A stretch of 64,000 nt of DNA from contig JAEULV010000099.1 in NCBI GenBank assembly GCA_016793065.1, positions 38,357-102,356 of the forward strand. The letters are read 5' to 3'. The stretch is from Hyphomicrobiaceae bacterium (GTDB taxonomy: Bacteria > Pseudomonadota > Alphaproteobacteria > Rhizobiales > Ancalomicrobiaceae). Below are positions 26,341-36,322 of the stretch, in pieces. The notes under the pieces are model-generated. The model was given only the letters and a program-made list of their open reading frames with translations. It was not told the DNA's origin and did not search any database. How positions within the stretch are numbered: position 1 is the stretch's first letter; each line of letters starts with the position of its first letter. Both the position numbers and the translations under genes were made by a program.

Positions 26341-27132
26341 CTAACTATTCGCCTGCTGCGCCCGGATATCCGCCTCGATCCGCTCGACGGCGTTGAACAG
26401 CAGCGGCACCATCGTCTCGCGCATCGTGCTCGGCTGGTACCGGCCGGCATCCACCGGGATCGAAAGCGCCGCAACCACGCGCCCGGTGCTGTCCCGCAGC
26501 ACCTTGGCGACGGCGATCACCCCGAGCGCCATTTCCTGGTCCGACAGCGCATAGCCATCGCGTCGCACCTGCTCCAGCCGCACTTCCAGTTCGGCGCGCG
26601 ACTTGATCGAATAGGCAGTGCGCTCCTCGAACCGGACCGAGGTCAGCAGCAGATCCAATTCGAACAGATCCAGCGCCGCCAGCAGTGCCTGCCCCGAGGC
26701 GGTCTGCGCCGCCGGATAGCGTCCGCCCAGCGCCAGCGACGTCAGCGGATCCATCGCCGTGATCGTCCGCGTCAGGAACAGGATGCTGTCGCCGTCGAGA
26801 ACCGTCAGGCCGGAGCCGATGCTGTGTTCGCTCGCCAGTCGCTGCATGTGCGGCTGCGCCGAATGCCAGGCCGGATGACTGTCGACGAAAGCCAGCCCCA
26901 GGTCGAGAATGCGCGGGCTCAGTCGGAACTTGCGGCCATCGGCGTGCACATATCCCAGCGCCTCCAGCGTCAGCAGGATGCGCCGCGCGCCGGCTCGCGT
27001 CAATCCGGTCCGCCCGGCCACTTCCGAAAGCGTCTGTTCCGGCGCGTCCTTGCAGAACGACCGGATCACCGCCAATCCCTTGGCGAATGAACGGACAAAC
27101 GTGTCTGTGCTTGCCGGAACGTGCTGTTGCAC
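26341..27132 (-). CDS. IclR-family transcriptional regulator
   Basis: About 263 residues from a GTG (product MQQHVPASTDTF) with GGGGAGG seven bases upstream, preferred to an ATG 54 bases earlier with a poor leader. The N-terminal winged helix is seen in TLSEVAGRTGLTRAGARRIL, followed by the effector domain with the PcaR/PobR-type LTRTITAMDPLTSLALGGRYPA (in two parts) and QTASGQALLAAL. This subgroup usually controls aromatic-acid catabolism, but no such genes are adjacent. It is divergent from pgi with a 304-base gap. Confidence 0.9.
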   Translation of the reverse strand: MQQHVPASTDTFVRSFAKGLAVIRSFCKDAPEQTLSEVAGRTGLTRAGARRILLTLEALGYVHADGRKFRLSPRILDLGLAFVDSHPAWHSAQPHMQRLASEHSIGSGLTVLDGDSILFLTRTITAMDPLTSLALGGRYPAAQTASGQALLAALDLFELDLLLTSVRFEERTAYSIKSRAELEVRLEQVRRDGYALSDQEMALGVIAVAKVLRDSTGRVVAALSIPVDAGRYQPSTMRETMVPLLFNAVERIEADIRAQQANS

Positions 27133-27310
27133 GGCCTGCCTCCCCGCCCGATTGTGGCGCTCCGCTGGATGTCGCCACCGCAGCACCAGGAAACTGTCCC
27201 TGCCTGTAGTCCCGCTCGAAGTCCGAAATGCGGACGAAATGCCGATGCGCTTCCGTCTGGACGCGGATAGCGCAATCTCGCTATGCTCGCTACCGGACCT
27301 ATCAGTAAAA

Positions 27311-27406
27311 TTGACATTTTGGCCTCATTTTCGGCCGATATAACAGCAAGTTGGGCCGGCTCATCGGGAATTGACTCACAAGACTTTCGACTTTAGTCGA
27401 TATAAC
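27311..27406 (+). promoter_or_regulatory. Duplicated TTGAC...CGATATAAC element upstream of pgi
   Basis: Two units 60 bases apart read TTGACA (27311) ... CGATATAAC (ending 27344) and TTGACT (27371) ... CGATATAAC (ending 27406). In the second, an inverted repeat TCGACT-TT-AGTCGA (27387-27400) sits just before TATAAC. The spacing between TTGAC and TATAAC (22-24) is too long for a standard sigma-70 promoter, so these may be operator copies or a promoter needing an activator. The rest of the 304-base IclR/pgi gap shows nothing clear. Confidence 0.4.
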
Positions 27407-27436
27407 CTGCCTCAACGGCACGAGAGGAATCAGACC

Positions 27437-29092
27437 GTGACCCAGTTCGAAGATCGCACCGCCGCGTTTCGCGCGCTGAAGGACCACGCTTTTCTCGTTG
27501 CCGCCCGCCACATGCGCGAGCTGTTTGCCGCCGATCCCGCCCGCTTCGAGCGGTTCTCCCGCCGCGAACACGACCTCCTGCTCGACTTCTCCAAGAACCG
27601 CCTGCTCGACGAAACGATGGACCTGCTGTTTGGCCTCGCCCGCGTCGCCGGCGTCGAGACCTGGCGCGACCGCATGTTCGCCGGCGAGCCGATCAACGCC
27701 ACCGAGGGCCGCGCAGTGCTGCACACGGCGCTGCGCGCCCCGGCCAGCGCCTCGATTCAAGTCGACGGCGTCGAAGTCGTGCCGGAAATCCATGCCGTGC
27801 TCGACCGCCTGTCGATCTTCGCCGAGGCGGTGCGCTGCGGCGCCATCGCCGGCGTCACCGGCGCCCGCTTCACTGACGTGGTCAATATCGGCATCGGCGG
27901 CTCCGATCTCGGTCCGGTCATGGTCACCACCGCGCTGGCGCCCTATCACGACGGCCCGCGCGTCCACTACGTCTCCAATGTCGACGGCGCCCACCTCGCC
28001 GATACGCTGAAGACGCTCGATCCGGCCACCACCCTGTTCATCATCGCCTCGAAGACCTTCACCACCGTCGAGACCATGACCAACGCCGCCTCGGCCCGCG
28101 CCTGGCTGGCGGGTGCCCTCGGCGAGGCCGCCGTCGGCGCCCATTTCGCCGCGCTGTCGACGGCGATCCCGAAGGTCGAGGCCTTCGGCATTTCCGCCGA
28201 TCGCGCCTTCGGCTTCTGGGATTGGGTCGGCGGCCGCTACTCCGTCTGGTCGGCGATCGGCCTGTCGGTGATGATCGCCATCGGCCCGGAGCGCTTCCGC
28301 GAGTTCCTCGCCGGCGGCCACGACATGGACGAGCACTTCCGCCTGTCGCCGCTCGAGGACAACCTGCCGGTGATCCTCGCCCTGATCGGCGTCTGGTATC
28401 GCAACGGCCTCGGGCTCTCGACCCAGGCCATCCTGCCCTACGACCAGCGCCTGTCGCGCTTCGCCGCGCACCTGCAGCAGGTCGACATGGAGAGCAACGG
28501 CAAGGGCGTCACCAAGGCCGGTACGCCGGTCGCCGGCGCCACCGGCCCGGTGATCTTCGGCGAGCCCGGCACCAACGGCCAGCACGCCTTCTACCAGTTG
28601 ATCCACCAGGGCACCGAGATCATCCCCTGCGACTTCCTCGTCGCCGCCGAGCCGCACGAGGACATGGGTGATCACCACGCCAAGCTCGTTGCCAATTGCC
28701 TCGCTCAGTCCGAGGCGCTAATGCGCGGCAAGACCGAGATCGAGGTGCGCGCAGAACTGGAACGGCAGGGCCTGGACGAAGCCGCCATCGCCGCGCTGCT
28801 GCCGCACAAGGTCTTCCCCGGCAACCGCCCCTCGACCACCCTGCTCTATCGCAAGCTCGACCCCTTCACCCTCGGCCGCCTGCTCGCCCTCTACGAACAC
28901 AAGATCTTCGTCCAGGGCATCATCTGGGACGTCAACTCATTCGATCAGTGGGGCGTCGAACTCGGCAAGCAGCTCGCCACCGAACTGCTGCCGGTGATCA
29001 AGGGCGACATCGACCCCGGCGCCGACAAGGACAGCTCCACCGTCGGCCTCGTCGCCCATCTGCGCGGCCTCAGGTTCCACCACATGGGCTGA
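27437..29092 (+). CDS. pgi: Glucose-6-phosphate isomerase
   Basis: About 551 residues from GTG (product [12 protein letters not shown]) with GAGAGGA eight bases upstream; a TTG 66 bases earlier would add a poor leader. All PGI signatures are present: [64 protein letters not shown] (with catalytic Glu/His) and the C-terminal [15 protein letters not shown]. It interconverts glucose-6-P and fructose-6-P in the cytoplasm. Length is that of the long bacterial form. It is a single-gene transcript. Confidence 0.97.
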   Translation: MTQFEDRTAAFRALKDHAFLVAARHMRELFAADPARFERFSRREHDLLLDFSKNRLLDETMDLLFGLARVAGVETWRDRMFAGEPINATEGRAVLHTALRAPASASIQVDGVEVVPEIHAVLDRLSIFAEAVRCGAIAGVTGARFTDVVNIGIGGSDLGPVMVTTALAPYHDGPRVHYVSNVDGAHLADTLKTLDPATTLFIIASKTFTTVETMTNAASARAWLAGALGEAAVGAHFAALSTAIPKVEAFGISADRAFGFWDWVGGRYSVWSAIGLSVMIAIGPERFREFLAGGHDMDEHFRLSPLEDNLPVILALIGVWYRNGLGLSTQAILPYDQRLSRFAAHLQQVDMESNGKGVTKAGTPVAGATGPVIFGEPGTNGQHAFYQLIHQGTEIIPCDFLVAAEPHEDMGDHHAKLVANCLAQSEALMRGKTEIEVRAELERQGLDEAAIAALLPHKVFPGNRPSTTLLYRKLDPFTLGRLLALYEHKIFVQGIIWDVNSFDQWGVELGKQLATELLPVIKGDIDPGADKDSSTVGLVAHLRGLRFHHMG

Positions 29093-29117
29093 GGCGGCGA
29101 AGAAGCGTCCGCCGTCC

Positions 29118-30230
29118 CTACCGCACCATCGTCACCCGCACCGCCGCGCGGGTGATCGCGGTATAGAGCCAGCGGTCGCGATATTCCTTGAACGCCCAGC
29201 TCTCGTCGAACAGGATCAGGTTGTCCCACTGCGAGCCCTGCGCCTTGTGCACGGTCAGCGCATAGCCATAGTCGAAATCGTCGAAGCGGCGCTTCAGCAG
29301 ATAGGGCAATTCCTCCTCGCCCTCGAACGCCGCCACCGGCACCTTGACCTTCACCGTGTCGCCGAGCGGCCCCTCTTCCTCCGAGCGGATCATCAGGTCC
29401 TGCGCCACGCCCTTGACCTTGCCGACGTGCAGCACCTTCCACAGCGAACCGTTGAGCAGGCCCTTTTCGGTATTGTTGCGCAGGCACACCAGTTTGTCGC
29501 CCGAGGCCGGCATCAGCCCGACAAAGCCCTTCAGGTCGCGGATGCGGCGGTTATACGCCCGCCGCGACTTGTTGGTGCCAACCAGCACCTGATCCGCCGC
29601 CAGCACCTGATCGGCGGTGATCTCGCCGCGCCGGATCACCCGGCTCTCGCCATAGTCGCCATAGTCGAGCCGCCCGCCCTGCCGGATCGCGTCGGCCATG
29701 GCGATGATCGGATTGTCGCGCGCCTGGCGATGCACCTCGGTCAGCAGGAAATCCGGCTCCGCGTCGGTGAAGAACCCGCCGCCCGACACCGGCGGCAACT
29801 GCCCCGGATCGCCCAGCACCAGGATCGGCGTACCGAATGACAGCAGATCCCGCCCCAGCGCCTCGTCCACCATCGAGCACTCGTCGACAATGACGAGCTT
29901 GGCGTTCGATACCGCGCTGCCGCGATTGAGCGTGAACGACGGCGAGATCGAGCCGGTTTCCTCGTCAACCGTCGGCTCGCCCTTCGGCCGGTAGATCAGC
30001 GAATGGATGGTGCGGGCATTGTCGCAGCCCTTCGAGCGCAGCACCTGCGCCGCCTTGCCGGTGAAGGCGCAAAACAGCACCTCGCCGCGCACCGTCTCGG
30101 CGATGTGCCGCGCCAGCGTCGTCTTGCCGGTGCCGGCATAGCCGAACAGGCGGAAAATCGGCTGATCCTTGCGCTTCAGCCATTCGCTGACCGCCTGCGC
30201 CGCCGCATCCTGTTCAAGCGATAGTTTCAT
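29118..30230 (-). CDS. RecD-like superfamily 1 DNA helicase
   Basis: About 370 residues, much shorter than RecD2. Motif I is GYAGTGKTT (30-38), motif Ia CAFTGKAAQVLRSKGC, motif II VIVDECSMVDEAL, motif III LVLGDPGQLPPV, motif IV-like EVHRQARDNPII, and the C-terminal motifs V/VI are in ALTVHKAQGSQWDN and LYTAITRAAVRV. This is the compact Dda/RecD-like helicase type found beside housekeeping genes in many alphaproteobacteria, probably acting 5'->3' in DNA repair. It ends 25 bases from the pgi stop, tail to tail. Confidence 0.9.
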   Translation of the reverse strand: MKLSLEQDAAAQAVSEWLKRKDQPIFRLFGYAGTGKTTLARHIAETVRGEVLFCAFTGKAAQVLRSKGCDNARTIHSLIYRPKGEPTVDEETGSISPSFTLNRGSAVSNAKLVIVDECSMVDEALGRDLLSFGTPILVLGDPGQLPPVSGGGFFTDAEPDFLLTEVHRQARDNPIIAMADAIRQGGRLDYGDYGESRVIRRGEITADQVLAADQVLVGTNKSRRAYNRRIRDLKGFVGLMPASGDKLVCLRNNTEKGLLNGSLWKVLHVGKVKGVAQDLMIRSEEEGPLGDTVKVKVPVAAFEGEEELPYLLKRRFDDFDYGYALTVHKAQGSQWDNLILFDESWAFKEYRDRWLYTAITRAAVRVTMVR

Positions 30231-30399
30231 CGAAGTCCCCGCGCCGACAGCCGCTCCACATCCGGCACCGGCGCAAATCCGGCTGTGCCGGCCGGAGCCT
30301 GACGCGTGGTCGAATCAAGTCGCCCCGCCCCGAACCCGGCCTTGCGCCGTGTTAGCAGACCAACCCCGGCTGTCACCAGAACGGGATTTCGCCACGCGG

Positions 30400-31143
30400 T
30401 CACCCGTGCCCGCACGCCGCCAGATAGGCCCGCGTCGCGCCGGCAAAGCCGAGTTCGAGCGCATCGGCGGTGAAGCAGTGGCCGATCGATACTTCGAGCA
30501 AGGCCGGGATTCGCGCCACCAATGCCGGCAGGTTGGCGATCGTCAGGTCGTGCCCGGCATTGATGCCGAGCCCGCCCGCCGCCGCCGCGTCCGCCGTCGC
30601 CCCGAGCCGCCCAAGCTCCACCGCCGCCCGCGCCGGATCGGCGAAACAGCCGCCATAGGGGCCGGTATAGAGCTCGATCCGGTCCGTCCCGGTCGCCAGC
30701 GCTGCCGGCACCGCCGCCGGATCGGCGTCGAGGAACACCGACACCCGCATGCCGCCCGCCTTCAGCCGGCCGATGACCGACCGCAGCAACGCGCCGTGGC
30801 GGTCGCAGTCCCAGCCATGATCGGAGGTCTTCTGCCCCGGCTCGTCCGGCACCAGCGTCACCTGATCCGGCCGCGCCGCCTCGCACAGCGCCAGGAAGTC
30901 CTCGGTCGGGTAGCCCTCGATGTTGAACTCGCGATCGGCGAACTCCGCCCGGATCAGCGCCGCCAGCGCCGGCACGTCCGAGCGCCGGATATGCCGTTCG
31001 TCCGGACGCGGATGCACCGTCAGCCCGTGCGCCCCGGCGGCGAGCCCGATCCGGCCGAAATGCACCGGGTCCGGCCACGGCAGGTCGCGCTGATTGCGCA
31101 GCATCGCCACCTTGTTCATGTTGATGGAGAGTTTCGCGGCCAT
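30400..31143 (-). CDS. pdxJ: Pyridoxine 5'-phosphate synthase
   Basis: About 247 residues, matching the PdxJ TIM barrel. It has KLSINMNKVAMLRNQR (substrate/phosphate site), GLTVHPRPDERHIR, FNIEGYPTEDFL, QVTLVPDEPGQKTSDHGWD (in two parts), DRIELYTGPYG, GLGINAGHDL and the closing EVSIGHCFTADAL. It makes pyridoxine 5'-phosphate from deoxyxylulose-5-P and 3-amino-1-hydroxyacetone phosphate in the cytoplasm. The acpS gene that often follows pdxJ is absent. Confidence 0.96.
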   Translation of the reverse strand: MAAKLSINMNKVAMLRNQRDLPWPDPVHFGRIGLAAGAHGLTVHPRPDERHIRRSDVPALAALIRAEFADREFNIEGYPTEDFLALCEAARPDQVTLVPDEPGQKTSDHGWDCDRHGALLRSVIGRLKAGGMRVSVFLDADPAAVPAALATGTDRIELYTGPYGGCFADPARAAVELGRLGATADAAAAGGLGINAGHDLTIANLPALVARIPALLEVSIGHCFTADALELGFAGATRAYLAACGHG

Positions 31144-31260
31144 GGCGGTTCCGTCACTGACAGGCGATCCGCGCCGGCAATGGGCGTGAGGGATCGCTGA
31201 ATTGCTCCGGCCCGATACCCCGCCGGGCCACGATACCGGCGTCGCCGACGCCGAAAACTC

Positions 31261-31290
31261 CGACGGCCTCCCCCGGAGGGAAGGCCGTCG
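31261..31290 (-). terminator. Rho-independent terminator of the Do-protease gene
   Basis: A 9-bp stem CGACGGCCT/AGGCCGTCG with a 12-base loop, followed on the minus strand by GAGTTTTCGG. It lies 30 bases after the protease stop. Confidence 0.75.
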
Positions 31291-31319
31291 ATCTCATTCC
31301 TGTCGCCGAAGCCGCCCGG

Positions 31320-32813
31320 TCACTCGATCCGCACCGCGACGAAGCGCAGCTCACCCTCGCCGTTGGCGATCAGCATCAGCGCCGACTTGCGGCCTTCCTT
31401 CTTGAGCAGGGCCAGCCTGTCGACCGCCTCCTGCGGTGTCTTCACCGGCTCCTGGGCGATTTCGACGATCACATCGCCGGCGACAACCCGCTTCTCGGCC
31501 GCGGCCGAACCGGCTTCCACCTCGGCGACGATCACACCCTTGACGTTGTCCTTGATCTTGAACTTGCTGCGCAGTTCGCCGGTGATGTCCGACAGCGTCA
31601 GCCCCAGCGCCTTGGTGGCGACCGGTTTGGCTTCCGGCGCCGAACCGCGCCCGCTCTCGGCCGCCGCCGCCTTCTCGCCCTCTTCCAGCCGGCCGAGCAC
31701 GATGCGTATGTCCTGTTCCTTGCCCTTGCGCAGCACCGTTACCGGCACATCCTTGCCGACGATGGCGTCGGCGACCATGCGCGGCAGCTCCCGCGACGAC
31801 GGCACGTCCTTGCCGTCGAACTTCAGGATCACGTCGCCGGCCTGCACGCCGGCCTTCTCCGCCGGGCCGCCCTCGGTGATGCCGGCGACCAGCGCGCCCT
31901 TCGGCTCCTTCAGGCCGAGGCCCTCGGCGATATCGTCGGTGACGTTCTGGATGCGCACGCCGAGCCAACCGCGCCGGGTCTGGCCGAATTCGCGGATCTG
32001 CGAAATGACGCTGACGGCGGTGTTCGACGGCACCGAGAAGCCGATGCCGACCGAGCCGCCCGACGGCGAATAGATCGCGGTGTTGATGCCGACCACTTCA
32101 CCCTGCATGTTGAACAGCGGCCCGCCGGAATTGCCCTTGTTGATCGCCGCGTCGGTCTGGATGAAGTTGTCGTAGGGTCCGGCGCTGATGTCGCGATTGC
32201 GCGCCGAGACGATGCCGACGGTCACCGAGCCGCCGAGCCCGAACGGATTGCCGATCGCCATCACCCAGTCGCCGACCCGCGCCTTGTCGGAATCGCCGAA
32301 CGGCACCGCCTTAAGCGGCTTCGTCGGCGTCACCTGCAGCACCGCGATGTCGGTCTTCTTGTCGGTGCCGAGCAGCTTCGCCTTCAGCTTGGTGCCGTCG
32401 GCGAAATTGGCGGTAATCTCGTCGGCGCCGTCGATGACGTGATTGTTGGTGATGATGATGCCGGCTGCGTCAATCACGAAGCCCGAGCCGAGCGACTGCG
32501 CCTTGCGCGGTCCCTGATTGGGATTCTGCCGGTTCTTGAAGAACTCCTCGAAGAACTCCTGGAACGGCGACCCCTGCGGGATCTGCGGCATCGGCACCGA
32601 CTTTTCGGCGGCGATGGTCTGCGAGGTGGAAATGTTCACCACCGCGTCCTGCAGGTCCACCACCAGGTCGGCGACCGAATCCGGCCCCTTGTAGCTGCGC
32701 GCCTCCACCGGCGCGGCAACGCCGATCGCCAGTGCCAGCGCCACACCGCCGAGCGCCGCGACGCCGGCACGCCGGAACCGCGACCGGACTTGATTGAGCT
32801 GGGTCAACATCAT
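31320..32813 (-). CDS. Do/DegP-family periplasmic serine endoprotease
   Basis: About 497 residues from MMLTQLNQVR (GAGG upstream). The signal sequence ends near VEARS. The trypsin-like domain has His125 (TNNHVIDG), Asp155 (KTDIAVLQ) and Ser229 (NKGNSGGPL). Two PDZ domains follow (about 270-360 and 400-490), as in DegP/MucD. It degrades or refolds misfolded envelope proteins. It lies downstream of hflK-hflC-DUF2065, the usual rhizobial arrangement, with a 228-base gap in which no gene is seen. Confidence 0.95.
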   Translation of the reverse strand: MMLTQLNQVRSRFRRAGVAALGGVALALAIGVAAPVEARSYKGPDSVADLVVDLQDAVVNISTSQTIAAEKSVPMPQIPQGSPFQEFFEEFFKNRQNPNQGPRKAQSLGSGFVIDAAGIIITNNHVIDGADEITANFADGTKLKAKLLGTDKKTDIAVLQVTPTKPLKAVPFGDSDKARVGDWVMAIGNPFGLGGSVTVGIVSARNRDISAGPYDNFIQTDAAINKGNSGGPLFNMQGEVVGINTAIYSPSGGSVGIGFSVPSNTAVSVISQIREFGQTRRGWLGVRIQNVTDDIAEGLGLKEPKGALVAGITEGGPAEKAGVQAGDVILKFDGKDVPSSRELPRMVADAIVGKDVPVTVLRKGKEQDIRIVLGRLEEGEKAAAAESGRGSAPEAKPVATKALGLTLSDITGELRSKFKIKDNVKGVIVAEVEAGSAAAEKRVVAGDVIVEIAQEPVKTPQEAVDRLALLKKEGRKSALMLIANGEGELRFVAVRIE

Positions 32814-33041
32814 CGCAAACAACCCCTCGGGACTTCGCGTCATGGATCAGAATGACCGCCGCCTCCCCCGATCCGGGGCGATGGGCGGCGTTTCGCTTGG
32901 CACGCAACACCGGCGCCGCGAACCGGCGCCATCAGGCCTTGTGCCTAAACAGACCCCAATTGGGGCGGAAAATCGACCGCGTCGACGGCACCCGCCGTCA
33001 ATTCCGCGCGAGCGGCGATGCGCGATCGCCCGTGCCGGACC

Positions 33042-33227
33042 TCAGCCCTTGACCAGCCAGACGACGAATACCCCGGTCGCCAGCGCCGCCACCCCGAGGA
33101 TGCGCAGCGTGTGTTCCGGCGTTTCCTGTACATGACTCATCATCGTCTTGGCGAGATTGGGCACCAGCGCATAGATCAGGCCCTCGATCACGAACAGCAG
33201 GCCAAACGCGATCAGAAAATCCTTCAT
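33042..33227 (-). CDS. DUF2065 small membrane protein
   Basis: About 61 residues with two membrane helices (MKDFLIAFGLLFVIEGLIYAL and LRILGVAALATGVFVVWLV) and the family loop VPNLAKTMMSHVQETPEHTLR (in two parts). DUF2065 proteins are regularly found between hflC and the Do protease. A link to FtsH/HflKC membrane quality control is likely from context but not established. Confidence 0.88.
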   Translation of the reverse strand: MKDFLIAFGLLFVIEGLIYALVPNLAKTMMSHVQETPEHTLRILGVAALATGVFVVWLVKG

Positions 33228-33403
33228 TGCGTTCCCGCGCCCCTGCCCCTGCCCAAGTCGGTCTCTCCCGGATTGCCGACAGTTCTCGGCCAGCCTCGCG
33301 CCGCATTTGATGCGACTTGCGCTTCGGCCTCAAGCAATACTTTTGCTGGCGGGTCGGCCGCGGTCGATGTCTCGGCCGCGGCCTGCCGGATCGGTGGCGC
33401 CGG

Positions 33404-34291
33404 TCAGTTCGGCCGCGCCATCGCCTTGCCCTGCGGATCGGCGAAGTAGCGGAAGAACTCCGACTGCGGCGAGATCACCATGCGCGTGTCGCCCGCCTTC
33501 ATGCCGTTCTCGTAGGCCTGCATCGACCGATAGAACGCGAAGAAGTTCGGATCCTGCCCATAGGCCTCGGCGAAGATGCGGTTACGCTCGCCGTCGCCGG
33601 TGCCACGCAGTTCTTCCGACTGGCGATTGGCCTCCGCCACCAGCACTTCGCGGTCGCGATCGGCGCGGGCGCGAATGCGGCGCGAGGCCTCTTCGCCCTG
33701 GGCGCGGATCTCGGTCGCCTCGCGCTGGCGCTCGGTCTGCATCCGCCCGAACACCGCGTTGGAGTTGGCCTCCGGCAGATCGGCGCGGCGAATCCGCACG
33801 TCGATCACGTCGATGCCGAGATCGGCCGCCGACTTGTCGACCTGCTGCTGCACCCGCTGCATCAGCGCCGCGCGCTGGTCGCGCACCACGGCGGTGAAGG
33901 TGTTTTCCGCCAGCACCGCGCGCAGGTTCGACGCGACGAACGTCTTCAGACGCTCATCCGCCGCCTGCGCCGCCCGCACCGTCTGGTAATACCGAACCGG
34001 ATCGACGATGCGATAGCGGGCGAACGCCGCCACCACCAGACGCTTCTGGTCGGCGGCGATCACTTCCTGCTGCGGAATTTCCAGCGGCAGCACCCGCTTG
34101 TCGATCATCTCGACTGACTGGATGAACGGCAGCTTGAAATGCAGGCCCGGATCCTTCACCGCCGAGCGCACCTGCCCGAACTGCAGGATCAGCGCCTGAT
34201 GCGACGGATAAAGAATGAAGAAGCTCTGGTAGAGCACGAACACGACGGCCGCGAGAATCACGCCGAAGACGATGGAAAGGCCGCCCTTCAT
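33404..34291 (-). CDS. hflC: HflC, FtsH-protease modulator
   Basis: About 295 residues. An N-terminal signal-anchor (LSIVFGVILAAVVFVLYQSFF, in part) is followed by an SPFH/band-7 domain (FGQVRSAVKDPGLHFKLPF) and a coiled-coil (ERQREATEIRAQGEEASRRI). With HflK it forms the periplasmic-side cage around FtsH. Its ATG overlaps the hflK stop by four bases. Confidence 0.95.
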   Translation of the reverse strand: MKGGLSIVFGVILAAVVFVLYQSFFILYPSHQALILQFGQVRSAVKDPGLHFKLPFIQSVEMIDKRVLPLEIPQQEVIAADQKRLVVAAFARYRIVDPVRYYQTVRAAQAADERLKTFVASNLRAVLAENTFTAVVRDQRAALMQRVQQQVDKSAADLGIDVIDVRIRRADLPEANSNAVFGRMQTERQREATEIRAQGEEASRRIRARADRDREVLVAEANRQSEELRGTGDGERNRIFAEAYGQDPNFFAFYRSMQAYENGMKAGDTRMVISPQSEFFRYFADPQGKAMARPN

Positions 34292-35484
34292 TGCATGGCT
34301 CCCGACTTGTTGGCCGGCTGCGCCGGACGTTGCATGCGGTCAAGCGGCAGATACGGCACGACACCCGGTCCGGCGCCGTCGACGATCACCTTGTCCATCC
34401 CGTTCATCACTCGCTCCATCGTTTCCAGATAGAGCCGTTCGCGCGTCACTTCCGGCGCCTTCTTGTATTCTTCCAGCACCTTGAGGAAGCGGTTGGCCTG
34501 ACCCTTGGCTTCCTCGACCGTGCGGGTCTTGTAGCCGGTGGCCGCCTCGATCACCCGTGCCGCCTCGCCGCGCGCTTCGGGCACGATCTTGTTGGCATAG
34601 GAATGCGCCTCGTTCTGGATGCGCTCGGCATCGGCGCGCGCCGCCTGCACGTCGCGGAACGCGTCGACCACCTGCTGCGGCGGGTCGACCTTCTGCATCT
34701 GCACCAGGCCGACGCTGATGCCGGCACGATACTCGTCCAGCGTCTTCTGCATCAGTTCGCGCACCGACTGCTCGATCCGCGCCCGGTCGTCGGTCAGCAC
34801 CCGCTGGATGTCGGACTTGCCGACAACCTCGCGCATGGCGCTTTCCGCCACCGCCTTCACCGTCGCTTCCTGCTGCGGCGGCAGATTGTAGAGATAGTCG
34901 GCGACCGAGGTGATCGGATCGACCTTGATCGACCACTGCACCTTGAAATCGATGTCGACGATATTCTCGTCGCCGGTCAGCATCAGGCTCTCGTCGCGAT
35001 TGGCGATCGGCCGCGGCGCCCGGCCGCTGGGATCGGCATCGCGCATGCCGATGGTGATTTCGCGCACCGACTGCACCTGCTCGGTCAGCACCGAGCCGAT
35101 CGGCGCCGGCCAGTTGTAGCGAAGTCCCGAGCCGGTGATGTTGGTCACCTTGCCGAACACCGTCTCGACGCCGAGATTGCCTTCCTGCACCGTGTAGATG
35201 CCGGTCGCCAGCCAGACGATCGCCGCCAGCGCCGCGCCGATCGCCAGGCCGCGCGGGCCGATGCCGTCCTCGCTCGCGCCGCCGCCGCCACCGCCGCCCG
35301 GCAGCATCCGCTTCAGCTTGTCCTGACCGCGCCGCAGCAGTTCCTCAAGATCCGGCGGCTGATTGCCGCCGCCCCCGCCACCACCGCCGAAAGGCCCACC
35401 GCCGCGCGGTGGCTGCCCCCAGGGGCCGCCGCCATTGCCGCCGCCCTTCCAGCCGCCCCCGCCATTCTGATTGCTCCACGGCAT
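34288..35484 (-). CDS. hflK: HflK, FtsH-protease modulator
   Basis: About 398 residues, starting MPWSNQNGGGGW, the usual HflK start. The first 75 residues are Gly/Pro-rich and cytoplasmic, including a run of eight glycines. One membrane segment follows (about 79-97), then a band-7 domain (EGNLGVETVFGKV, VQSVREITIGMRD) and a helical C-terminal region. It is coupled to hflC by an ATGA overlap. Confidence 0.95.
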   Translation of the reverse strand: MPWSNQNGGGGWKGGGNGGGPWGQPPRGGGPFGGGGGGGGNQPPDLEELLRRGQDKLKRMLPGGGGGGGASEDGIGPRGLAIGAALAAIVWLATGIYTVQEGNLGVETVFGKVTNITGSGLRYNWPAPIGSVLTEQVQSVREITIGMRDADPSGRAPRPIANRDESLMLTGDENIVDIDFKVQWSIKVDPITSVADYLYNLPPQQEATVKAVAESAMREVVGKSDIQRVLTDDRARIEQSVRELMQKTLDEYRAGISVGLVQMQKVDPPQQVVDAFRDVQAARADAERIQNEAHSYANKIVPEARGEAARVIEAATGYKTRTVEEAKGQANRFLKVLEEYKKAPEVTRERLYLETMERVMNGMDKVIVDGAGPGVVPYLPLDRMQRPAQPANKSGAMQ

Positions 35485-35791
35485 CGGATATCCTCTTGAC
35501 CTGACCAACTGCCGGACGGACCGGCGATCACCGCAACCCGTCCGCCCGAGGCAAGGGCGTTCTCGCCCTCGCCCGTTTGAAACACGCGCGCACCTTGGCG
35601 GGCCGATCGTTTCGGAATCGGAAACACCGTCGCCGAACGTCACCGCCACCGGAGGGGAAACCCTGTGCGGTTCCCCGGCTCCACGCCATGCGTTGGCTTG
35701 AATTGGGGCTTGCGGGTGGGTTCGTCAATGTCTGCGCCGTCGCGACCTCGATGTTTTCACGTAGTCGCACCGATTTACGTCACGCCCCGCG
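35485..35791. other. Gap between folA and hflK with no gene seen
   Basis: 307 bases on the path from folA to hflK, both on the minus strand. It should hold the hflK promoter or leader. A short AT-richer patch (35735-35775) is present, but no confident promoter, terminator or small gene was found. Confidence 0.5.
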
Positions 35792-36322
35792 TCAAATCGC
35801 GCCATCCCGGCGTCGTTCAAAGCTGACGAAGGAAAACGCCGCCTCGTCCCGCTCGCCGCGAATGCCCTCGAGCCGCGCCACCTCGCGCCACAGGCGCGGG
35901 TCGATCGCCGGGAACAGCGTGTCGCCTTCCGGCGCCAGATCCACCTCGGTGATCTCCAGCCGGTCGGCCAACCCCATCGCCTGGGCATAGATCTCGCCGC
36001 CGCCGATCACCGCCACCGCGTCGGCGCCGCTCGCGGCCGCCACCGCCCGCGCCCGTGCGAGGGCCGTAGCCAGATCCGGCGCCGTTTCGATACCCTCGGC
36101 GGCAAAGCCCGCATCGCGGCTGACGACGATGTTGGGCCGCCCCGGCAGCGCCCGGCCGATCGACTGGAACGTCTTGCGCCCCATCACCACCGGCTTGCCC
36201 AGCGTCACCGCCTTGAAGTGCCGGAGATCCGACGGCAGCCGCCAGACAAGCTCGTTGCCGCGCCCGATCACCCGGTTGCGCGCCACCGCCGCGACGATGA
36301 TCACCGGCACCGCCGCGCTCAT
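35792..36322 (-). CDS. folA: Dihydrofolate reductase
   Basis: About 176 residues, starting MSAAVPVIIVAAVARNRVIG. Key elements are present: the Met20-like loop GRGNELVWRLPSDLRHFK with the catalytic acid Asp32, the NADPH site VVMGRKTFQSIGRALPGRPN (in two parts) and AVIGGGEIYAQAM. It regenerates tetrahydrofolate after thymidylate synthesis. The start overlaps the GNAT stop by four bases. thyA lies upstream on the same strand but is separated by about 2.1 kb of other genes. Confidence 0.95.
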   Translation of the reverse strand: MSAAVPVIIVAAVARNRVIGRGNELVWRLPSDLRHFKAVTLGKPVVMGRKTFQSIGRALPGRPNIVVSRDAGFAAEGIETAPDLATALARARAVAAASGADAVAVIGGGEIYAQAMGLADRLEITEVDLAPEGDTLFPAIDPRLWREVARLEGIRGERDEAAFSFVSFERRRDGAI

